A stretch of 7,648 bases of DNA. Origin: Gammaproteobacteria bacterium (lineage in GTDB: Bacteria > Pseudomonadota > Gammaproteobacteria > S012-40). Every line of letters starts with the position of its first letter. The stretch's first letter is position 1. The translations under genes were made by a program, and so were the position numbers. Location of the stretch: the NCBI GenBank assembly GCA_026982215.1, contig JALSHN010000401.1, forward strand, positions 1 through 7,648, given 5' to 3'. Positions 1 to 7,648 of this stretch are shown one piece after another. The notes under the pieces are model-generated. The model was not told where the DNA came from. It saw only the letters and a list, made by a program, of their open reading frames with translations, and did no database searches.

Positions 1-186
1 CAGCTCCCAGGCCTTGCTCTTCTCGTCCAGGGTGTAGCGGCCCTGGTACATCCGGCTGAGGGTGGCCGGGCTGAGGCCGAGGGTGTCTGCCAGCTCGCGG
101 CGGGACAGGCCCAGCCGTTCGGCGGCGCGCAGCACGGCCTGAGTCAGGACGCTGGCACGATCGGGTTCGCGCTGGGGATGGGCCAT
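1..186 (-). CDS. Xre/MbcA/ParS-type antitoxin, N-terminal part
   Basis: This is the first 62 codons of a gene that continues past the left edge. Residues 13-60 fit the Xre-like helix-turn-helix domain found at the N-terminus of antitoxins that pair with RES-domain toxins. The visible pattern is an amphipathic helix (VLTQAVLRAAERLGLS, 13-28), then RRELADTLGLSPATLSRMYQ (29-48) as the helix-turn-helix, then a basic, polar stretch ending in DEKSKAWEL. The family's C-terminal toxin-binding domain (DUF2384/MbcA-ParS) would lie outside the window. Known members neutralise a toxin that degrades NAD+ and repress their own promoter. The ATG is firm: an in-frame TGA lies at 213-211 with no other start codon between, and GGGGA sits 7 nt upstream of the ATG. 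The gene is separated from folA by 94 nt and has its own candidate promoter. The alternative is a solitary Xre-type regulator without a toxin; the fold assignment is surer than the pairing. Confidence 0.8.
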   Translation of the reverse strand, partial: MAHPQREPDRASVLTQAVLRAAERLGLSRRELADTLGLSPATLSRMYQGRYTLDEKSKAWEL

Positions 187-216
187 GGTGTGTTCCCCGC
201 CAGGTGTATTTCAGGA

Positions 217-240
217 GAAACGATAGTCGCTGATCGTCTC
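217..240 (-). promoter_or_regulatory. Inverted repeat over the -10 element, possible antitoxin operator
   Basis: Read on the minus strand, GAGACGAT (240-233) and ATCGTTTC (224-217) form an imperfect inverted repeat: seven of eight positions are complementary and the eighth is a G/T pair, with 8 nt between the arms. The right arm covers most of the proposed -10 hexamer. Xre-type antitoxins are known to autorepress through inverted repeats in their promoters, so this is a natural candidate operator. No T-tract follows, so it does not look like a folA terminator. Confidence 0.4.
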
Positions 241-248
241 TTTGGCAA
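220..248 (-). promoter_or_regulatory. Candidate sigma70-type promoter for the antitoxin gene
   Basis: On the minus strand TTGCCA (248-243) differs from the -35 consensus at one position. After exactly 17 nt it is followed by TATCGT (225-220), which matches the -10 consensus at four of six positions. Transcription would start near 213, giving a leader of about 27 nt before the antitoxin ATG at 186. The site lies in the only real intergenic gap of the window, and the local sequence is more AT-rich than its surroundings. It was predicted by reading only. Confidence 0.5.
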
Positions 249-280
249 ATAGCTTGAATCCGCCTTTGGGTGGCCGGGGA

Positions 281-802
281 TCAGGGAGAGGTTGGGGCGT
301 TCGGCCGGCGTTCCAGAATGGTGAAGCGATAGGGGTGGGGGTTGGTGGCATCGGCGGGGTGGGGCTCGTCCAGGCGGGTCTCCCACTCGGCGGGGTCGAA
401 TTCGGGGAAGAAGGCATCGGCCTCGGGGACGGTCACCGCCACCCGGGTGAGGTAGAGGCGCTGGGCCAGGGGGAGGGTCTGGCGGTAGAGCCGTTCCCCG
501 CCGATCACCATCACCTCGGGGACCTCGCCGGCCAACTGCAGGGCGCTTTCCCAGTCCGCGGCCACGCTCACCCCGGGGGGTTGAAAGTCGGGGTCGCGGC
601 TGAGGACGATGTTGTGGCGTTCGGGCAAGGGCCGCCCCAGGGACTGGAAGGTGCGCCGCCCCATGATCACCGGTTTGCTCAGGGTGTGACGGCGGAACCA
701 GGCCATGTCCGCCGGCAGCCGCCAGGGGAGGCGGTTTTTCACCCCGATCTCGCCCCGTTCGCCCACGGCGGCGATGAGGGCGATGCACGGTTGGGTGCTC
801 AT
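281..802 (-). CDS. folA: Dihydrofolate reductase
   Basis: This 173-residue protein is a cytosolic type I DHFR that reduces dihydrofolate to tetrahydrofolate with NADPH, regenerating the cofactor oxidised by ThyA. The M20-loop and active-site segment NRLPWRLPADMAWF is at about 23-36, with Asp32 matching catalytic Asp27 of E. coli. KPVIMGRRTFQSLGRPLP (43-60) and the VIGG cofactor-binding motif (99-102) follow, and the C-terminus has the usual YRFTILERR. The ATG (802-800) overlaps the thyA stop in an ATGA junction. Only a weak ribosome site (GGTGGCGG) precedes it, so translation is probably coupled to thyA. It appears to be the last gene of the long transcription unit, and no clear intrinsic terminator follows. 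Length and motifs are normal for an active enzyme. Confidence 0.96.
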   Translation of the reverse strand: MSTQPCIALIAAVGERGEIGVKNRLPWRLPADMAWFRRHTLSKPVIMGRRTFQSLGRPLPERHNIVLSRDPDFQPPGVSVAADWESALQLAGEVPEVMVIGGERLYRQTLPLAQRLYLTRVAVTVPEADAFFPEFDPAEWETRLDEPHPADATNPHPYRFTILERRPNAPTSP

Positions 803-1593
803 ACCGCCACCGGGGCCGGGATGGCGGGGTGGTGGCGGTAGTCCACCACCTCGATGTCGTCGTAGGTGAAGTCGAACAGGGATTTCACCCGTGGGTTGAG
901 GCGCAGGCGGGGCAGGGGATAGGGCTCGCGGGCCAGTTGGGTGTCCACCTGTTCCAGGTGGTTGAGGTAGATGTGGGCATCCCCCAAAGTGTGGACGAAC
1001 TCGCCGGGTTCCAGACCGGTGACCTGGGCCACCATGTGGGTGAGCAGGGCGTAGGAGGCGATGTTGAAGGGCACGCCGAGAAACAGGTCGGCGCTGCGTT
1101 GGTAGAGCTGGCAGGAGAGCCGGCCTTCGGCGACGTAGAACTGGAAGAAGGCATGGCAGGGGGGCAGGGCCATCCGCTCCAGCTCACCCACGTTCCAGGC
1201 GGAGACGATGAGCCGCCGGGAGTCGGGGGTGGTCTTGATGGCCTCCACCACCTGGGCGAGCTGATCATGGATCCGGCCGTCGGCGCCGCGCCAGGCCCGC
1301 CACTGGGCGCCGTAGATGGGCCCCAGGTCACCGTTTTCGTCGGCCCATTCGTTCCAGATGGTGACGCCGTTGTCGTTCAGGTAACGGATGTTGGTGTCGC
1401 CGCGGATGAACCACAGCAACTCGTGGATCACCGAGCGCAGGTGTACCCGTTTGGTGGTCACCAGTGGGAAGCCCTCGGCGAGATCGAAACGCATCTGGTA
1501 GCCGAACACGCTCAAGGTGCCGGTACCGGTGCGGTCGTCTTTCTTCACCCCGTGCTCGCGCACGTGGCGCAGCAGGTCCAGATACTGTTTCAT
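799..1593 (-). CDS. thyA: Thymidylate synthase
   Basis: ThyA converts dUMP to dTMP using methylenetetrahydrofolate and releases dihydrofolate, the substrate of the adjacent folA product. The 264 residues match the E. coli length exactly. Visible signatures are DDRTGTGTLSVFG (19-31, phosphate-binding Arg21), FPLVTTKRV (42-50), RGDTNI (64-69), the catalytic loop ALPPCHAFFQFYV with nucleophile Cys146, YQRSADLFLGVPFNIASYA in the dUMP site, and a C-terminal PAPVAV tail. The ATG at 1593 is preferred over an in-frame start near 1689 for three reasons: homologues begin with MKQYL, AAGGAG sits 5 nt upstream of it, and the upstream extension lies wholly inside lgt. The start shares one base with the lgt stop (TGATG), which implies translational coupling. 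lgt-thyA adjacency is also known in E. coli. Confidence 0.97.
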   Translation of the reverse strand: MKQYLDLLRHVREHGVKKDDRTGTGTLSVFGYQMRFDLAEGFPLVTTKRVHLRSVIHELLWFIRGDTNIRYLNDNGVTIWNEWADENGDLGPIYGAQWRAWRGADGRIHDQLAQVVEAIKTTPDSRRLIVSAWNVGELERMALPPCHAFFQFYVAEGRLSCQLYQRSADLFLGVPFNIASYALLTHMVAQVTGLEPGEFVHTLGDAHIYLNHLEQVDTQLAREPYPLPRLRLNPRVKSLFDFTYDDIEVVDYRHHPAIPAPVAV

Positions 1594-2384
1594 CACGACT
1601 CCTTCACAGCGCGCCGGTGGGCCCAGAGCAGCAGTCCCGCCCCGGCGAGGATCATGGGCAGTGACAGCAGCTGTCCCATGGTCAGCCAATCGAAGGCGAT
1701 GTAGCCCAGTTGCGGATCCGGTTCACGGAAGAATTCGTTGAAGAAGCGGGCCGAGCCGGCCAGGACCAGGTACATCCCCGAGACCGCGCCCATGGGCCGG
1801 GGCTTGGAGGAATACCACCACAGGATGAGGAATACCAGGATGCCGCCGATGCCCATTTGGTAGAGCTGGGAGGGGTGGCGCGCCAATTGGTCCACCTGGG
1901 GGAACACCATCGCCCAGGGCACATCGCTGGGCCGGCCCCACAGCTCGCCGTTGATGAAGTTGCCCAAGCGACCGGCGGCATAGCCCAACGGCACCAGGGG
2001 GGCGACGAAGTCGGAGACCTGGAAGAAGTGGCGGCCGGTCTTGCGGGCGAACCAGGCCATGGCCAGGATCACCCCGATGAGTCCGCCATGGAAGGACATC
2101 CCACCCTCCCAGATACGGAAGATCATCAGGGGATCGCGCAGGAACAGCTCGAAGTTATAGAACAGCACATAGCCGATGCGCCCGCCGAGGATCACCCCCA
2201 GGGCGCCGTAGTAGATGAGGTCGCCCACTTCTTGTTCCTGCCACCCCGAACCGGGGCGACGGGCCCGCACCCGCCCCAGCCACCAAGCGAGGAAGAAGGC
2301 CACCAGGTACATGATGCCGTACCAGTGGATCTGGATCGGGCCGAGGTCGATGGCCACGGGGTCGAATTGGGGATGGACCAGCAC
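1593..2384 (-). CDS. lgt: Prolipoprotein diacylglyceryl transferase
   Basis: Lgt is an inner-membrane enzyme that transfers diacylglycerol from phosphatidylglycerol to the lipobox cysteine of prolipoproteins, the first step of lipoprotein maturation. The 263-residue protein is very hydrophobic, with several membrane segments (for example about 20-36, 56-75, 100-112, 183-196 and 236-256). Conserved landmarks are Tyr26, the HGGL motif (99-102), and the family signature GRLGNFINGELWGR (138-151) holding Arg139, Asn142 and Glu147. RFFNEFFREPD follows nearer the C-terminus. The start codon is GTG (2384-2382), 3 nt after the stop of the methyltransferase gene. It places Tyr26 at the E. coli number, which supports it. 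The Shine-Dalgarno is poor (GGTGGGT), so translation is probably coupled to the preceding gene. The stop overlaps the thyA ATG by one base. Confidence 0.96.
   Translation of the reverse strand: MLVHPQFDPVAIDLGPIQIHWYGIMYLVAFFLAWWLGRVRARRPGSGWQEQEVGDLIYYGALGVILGGRIGYVLFYNFELFLRDPLMIFRIWEGGMSFHGGLIGVILAMAWFARKTGRHFFQVSDFVAPLVPLGYAAGRLGNFINGELWGRPSDVPWAMVFPQVDQLARHPSQLYQMGIGGILVFLILWWYSSKPRPMGAVSGMYLVLAGSARFFNEFFREPDPQLGYIAFDWLTMGQLLSLPMILAGAGLLLWAHRRAVKES
1599..1604 (-). promoter_or_regulatory. thyA ribosome binding site
   Basis: AAGGAG on the minus strand lies 5 nt upstream of the ATG at 1593, inside the last codons of lgt. It decides the thyA start against the longer in-frame reading that begins near 1689. 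Confidence 0.8.
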
Positions 2385-2387
2385 GAC

Positions 2388-3614
2388 TCAACCCACCCGG
2401 CAAAAGAAGCAGGCGAGGTAGTCGGTCTCGGGGATGGCGGGGTGGACCGGGTGGTCCGGCCCCAGTCCCCCCCGTTCCAGCAGCGCCAACGGGCGGCCCA
2501 GGCGGCGGGCGGCGCGCAGCAGGGTTCGGCGCAGGAGTTCGTCGGTGAAATGGAACGAACAGGAGGCGCTCACCAGAAAGCCGCCGGGACGCAGCACTTG
2601 CATCGCCAGCCGGTTGAGTTCCAGATAGGCGCGGGCGCCTTCGTCGAGGTCCTTCTTGCGCTTCACCAGCGCGGGGGGGTCGAGGATCACCACGTCGAAG
2701 CGTTCCCCGGCCTCGCGCAGGGCCTTGAGCTCGGAGAAGGCATCGCCGCGTCGGGGGGTGATGCGCTCGGCCAGACCGTTGGCCTCGGCATTGGCCGCCA
2801 GCCGTTCCAGCGCTGGGGCGGAGCTGTCCACCGCCAGTGCCTCACTCGCCCCGGCCGCGGCGGCATCGAGGCTCCAGGCACCGACGTAGGCGAATACGTC
2901 CAGCACCCGGTCGCCCTCACCCAGGTAACGCCGCAGACGGGCACGGTTGTCGCGGTGGTCGTAGAACCAGCCGGTCTTCTGGCCGTGGAGAGGGTCGATG
3001 GTGAAGGTCAATCCGTTTTCACGGACGGTGAGGGTCTCGGGGACCTGGCCGCGGGCCACCGCCACCTCCCGCTCCAGCCCCTCCAGGGCGCGCATCGGGC
3101 TGTCGTTGCGCAACACGATGCCGCGGGGGGTGAGCAGGGTCTCCAAGGCATCCAAGACCTGCTCACGCCGGGCCTCCATGCCGGCGGTGTTGAGCTGGAC
3201 CACCAGGTGATCGCCGTAGCGGTCCACCACCAGGCCGGGGAGCTGGTCCCCCTCGCTGTACACCAGGCGGTAGTAGGGTTCGGCGTAGAGGGCCTCCCGC
3301 AGGGCCAGGGCCTCGGTGAAGCGCTGGTGGAGACGGCCTTCGTCCAAAACCGCCCCCGGGCGGCGGCTCACCAACCGGGCGCAGATGAGGGCGTGGGGGT
3401 TGACGTAGGCCGTTCCCAGGGGCTTGCCGTCGAAACGGCTCACCACCACGAACTGCCCCGGCCGGAAGTCGGACAGGGGGGTGGCGGCGCTGTCCACCTC
3501 GTTGCTGTACACCCATAGATGACCGGCGTTGAGGCGCCGCTCCTGGCCGCGCTTGAGGCGCAGTACGGGTAGGCGTTGGGGCGCGGCGGCCTCGGCCGGG
3601 AGAGGGGCGTTCAT
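2388..3614 (-). CDS. rlmI: Class I rRNA methyltransferase, RlmI/YccW-like
   Basis: This 408-residue SAM-dependent methyltransferase has the RlmI (YccW) layout. A PUA-like RNA-binding domain occupies about 17-90 (LKRGQERRLNAGHLWVYSNE onward), followed by a linker domain with SEGDQLPGLVVDRYGD (120-135). GQKTGWFYDHRDNR (211-224) leads into the Rossmann-fold catalytic domain, with SAM motif I VLDVFAYVGAW (237-247), an acidic residue at Asp263, the DPPAL motif (312-316) and SCS with candidate catalytic Cys352. E. coli RlmI makes 5-methylcytosine at C1962 of 23S rRNA and also has a DPP motif and an SCS cysteine, so this is the most likely activity, though another paralogous RNA target is possible. 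The first 16 or so residues are a proline- and alanine-rich extension. The ATG overlaps the greA stop (ATGA), and GAGGTG upstream may serve as the ribosome site. Confidence 0.85.
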   Translation of the reverse strand: MNAPLPAEAAAPQRLPVLRLKRGQERRLNAGHLWVYSNEVDSAATPLSDFRPGQFVVVSRFDGKPLGTAYVNPHALICARLVSRRPGAVLDEGRLHQRFTEALALREALYAEPYYRLVYSEGDQLPGLVVDRYGDHLVVQLNTAGMEARREQVLDALETLLTPRGIVLRNDSPMRALEGLEREVAVARGQVPETLTVRENGLTFTIDPLHGQKTGWFYDHRDNRARLRRYLGEGDRVLDVFAYVGAWSLDAAAAGASEALAVDSSAPALERLAANAEANGLAERITPRRGDAFSELKALREAGERFDVVILDPPALVKRKKDLDEGARAYLELNRLAMQVLRPGGFLVSASCSFHFTDELLRRTLLRAARRLGRPLALLERGGLGPDHPVHPAIPETDYLACFFCRVG

Positions 3615-4083
3615 TCGTAGCGCACCTCGACGATCTCGTAGGTCTTGGTGCCCTTGGGGGTGACCACGTCCACCACGTCGCCTTCTTCCTTGCCGATGAT
3701 CGCCCGGGCGATGGGGGCGCTCACCGAGATCTTGCCTTCTTTGATGTCGGCCTCGTCGTCACCGACGATCTGGTAGGTGACCTCGTCGCCGGTGTCCTCG
3801 TCGGCCAGGACCACGGTGGCACCGAACACGACCCGACCACCGGCGTTGAGGCTGCGGGGGTCGATGATCTGGGCATTGGCCAGCTTGGCCTCGATCTCCT
3901 TGATGCGTCCCTCGATGAAGCTCTGTTGCTCGCGGGCGGCATGATATTCGGCGTTTTCCTTCAGATCGCCGTGCTCACGGGCCTCGGCGATGGCCTGGAT
4001 GACGCGGGGACGTTCCACTTGTTTGAGGCGCTTGAGTTCCTCGCGCAGCTTTTCCGCGCCACGGGCGGTCAAGGGGATCTTTT

Positions 4084-4087
<4 letters not shown>
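3611..4087 (-). CDS. greA: Transcription elongation factor GreA
   Basis: GreA enters the secondary channel of backtracked RNA polymerase and stimulates cleavage of the extruded RNA 3' end, rescuing stalled complexes. At 158 residues the protein has the E. coli length. The N-terminal coiled-coil hairpin (about 1-76) carries the tip motif GDLKENAEYHAAREQQ (40-55) with the metal-coordinating Asp41 and Glu44. The C-terminal FKBP-like domain includes VVFGATVVLADEDTG and ends in KTYEIVEVRYE. The reading frame stays open a long way upstream inside carB, but the start is the ATG at 4087: homologues begin MKKIPLT, and AAGGAG lies 8 nt upstream. The ATG overlaps the carB stop (ATGA). The carAB-greA order is also known in Pseudomonas. 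Confidence 0.97.
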
Positions 4088-7305
<3,218 letters not shown>

Positions 7306-7311
7306 GGGGAC

Positions 7312-7557
7312 TCAACGGCTGGCGGTTTGGAGTAGGGCGTAGAGCTCGTCCTTGAGGGCAAGACGTTGGCGCTTGAGTTGTTCCAGGTGGGCGTCGTCGC
7401 TGGGCTCGCTGCCGTCCTCGATGCGGAAGATCTGCTTGTCCAGGGCCTCGTATTCTTCCATCAGGCGTTGGAAATGGGCGTTGTCCATTTTCAGGCGATG
7501 AATGGCATCGCGGTGTTCGGGAAATTCCTTGACGAGGGGGTGGTGTTGCAGCGGCAT
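7312..7557 (-). CDS. YdcH/DUF465-family small coiled-coil protein
   Basis: This 81-residue, highly charged, mostly helical protein has no signal peptide or membrane segment. The core FPEHRDAIHRLKMDNAHFQR (12-31), a heptad-like stretch through LMEEYEALDKQIFRIE, and the closing LKRQRLALKDELYALLQ (about 61-77) match the YdcH/DUF465 family, small antiparallel coiled-coil proteins of unknown function. The start is well supported: AGGAG lies 7 nt upstream of the ATG. The gene lies 3 nt after carA and 6 nt before carB, so it should be co-translated with both synthase subunits. Whether it acts on carbamoyl-phosphate synthase or is a passenger cannot be told from sequence. The family call rests on pattern recognition of the central motif. 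Confidence 0.88.
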   Translation of the reverse strand: MPLQHHPLVKEFPEHRDAIHRLKMDNAHFQRLMEEYEALDKQIFRIEDGSEPSDDAHLEQLKRQRLALKDELYALLQTASR

Positions 7558-7560
7558 GAT

Positions 7561-7648
7561 TCAGCTCCTGGCTTGCATGAGGTCGAGGAAACGGTCGAAC
7601 AGTGAGGCCACGTCGTGGGGGCCGGGGCTGGCCTCGGGGTGGCCCTGG
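7561..7648 (-). CDS. carA: Carbamoyl-phosphate synthase small subunit, C-terminal end
   Basis: Only the last 28 codons and the TGA stop (7563-7561) are in the window; the gene continues past the right edge. The visible protein opens with QGHPEASPGPHD and ends LFDRFLDLMQARS. QGHPEASPGP is the conserved C-terminal motif of the class I glutamine amidotransferase domain of CarA, containing the His and Glu that complete the Cys-His-Glu triad (His353 and Glu355 in E. coli). The subunit hydrolyses glutamine and passes ammonia to CarB. Position at the head of the visible gene string agrees with the usual carA-carB order. Confidence 0.95.
   Translation of the reverse strand, partial: QGHPEASPGPHDVASLFDRFLDLMQARS
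7565..7569 (-). promoter_or_regulatory. Ribosome binding site of the YdcH-family gene
   Basis: AGGAG on the minus strand lies within the last codons of carA, 7 nt before the ATG at 7557. It is among the clearer Shine-Dalgarno sequences in the operon and supports the small gene being translated. Confidence 0.75.

Larger units (their letters stand above)
187..280 (-). other. Intergenic gap between folA and the antitoxin gene
   Basis: This is the only intergenic stretch longer than 6 nt in the window. It holds the candidate promoter, the inverted repeat and the antitoxin ribosome site. I see no GC-rich hairpin followed by a T-tract in the minus-strand direction, so read-through from folA into the antitoxin gene is possible. 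Confidence 0.7.

Noticed and set aside
217..240. Inverted repeat downstream of folA as an intrinsic terminator
   Set aside because: The arms are not GC-rich, the stem includes a G/T pair, and no T-run follows on the minus strand. Overlap with a -10 element fits an operator better.
144..788. Minus-strand frames over folA and the intergenic gap (144-788 and 211-417)
   Set aside because: They overlap folA in other frames, are rich in Arg, Pro, Gly and Ser, and lack any recognisable domain. The shorter one would also cover the candidate promoter.
799..1689. Longer thyA starting near 1689 (296 codons)
   Set aside because: The additional 32 residues overlap lgt and have no counterpart in thymidylate synthases. 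The ATG at 1593 has AAGGAG 5 nt upstream and gives the standard length.
829..1704. Plus-strand open frame of 291 codons
   Set aside because: It is antisense to thyA, which is identified to single-residue level; the translation shows no family resemblance.
1710..3518. Plus-strand open frame of 602 codons
   Set aside because: It runs antisense to lgt and the RlmI-like gene, both certain by motif. The protein is a low-complexity His/Gly/Val/Gln-rich string with no recognisable domain, typical of antisense shadow frames in high-GC DNA.

Overview
This window is a compact, GC-rich bacterial segment, by eye about two-thirds G+C, in which every convincing gene lies on the minus strand. In transcription order, right to left, the genes are carA (only its last 28 residues), a small YdcH/DUF465-family coiled-coil gene, carB, greA, an RlmI/YccW-like class I methyltransferase gene, lgt, thyA and folA. 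A 94-nt gap then precedes the first 62 codons of an Xre/MbcA/ParS-type antitoxin gene, which runs off the left edge.

The proteins resemble gammaproteobacterial ones. CarB (1073 aa), GreA (158 aa) and ThyA (264 aa) match the Escherichia coli lengths, and key catalytic residues fall at the same numbers. The carA-carB-greA order is the one known from Pseudomonas, and lgt-thyA is adjacent in E. coli. Composition and the mixed synteny suggest a non-enteric gammaproteobacterium, perhaps of a Chromatiales-like lineage, but that placement is an inference from general knowledge and not a demonstrated identification.

The genes from carA to folA look like one polycistronic unit. Successive genes either overlap by 1 or 4 nt (TGATG or ATGA junctions) or are separated by only 3 to 6 nt, so no promoter or terminator fits between them outside coding sequence. 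The unit joins carbamoyl-phosphate synthesis (pyrimidine and arginine precursors), thymidylate synthesis with its dihydrofolate-recycling partner, transcript-cleavage rescue of RNA polymerase (GreA), a probable 23S rRNA methyltransferase, and the first step of lipoprotein maturation (Lgt). The combined theme is nucleotide supply and growth.

The accessory part is the left edge. Downstream of folA, a sigma70-like promoter with an inverted repeat over its -10 element drives a predicted antitoxin of the RES-Xre (MbcTA-like) family. The partner toxin would be expected just beyond the window. The other less ordinary element is the small coiled-coil gene between the two subunit genes of one enzyme. 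I found no CRISPR array, tRNA, rRNA, insertion sequence or clear intrinsic terminator, and no convincing wholly new system. Most of the window is core metabolism in an unusual arrangement.
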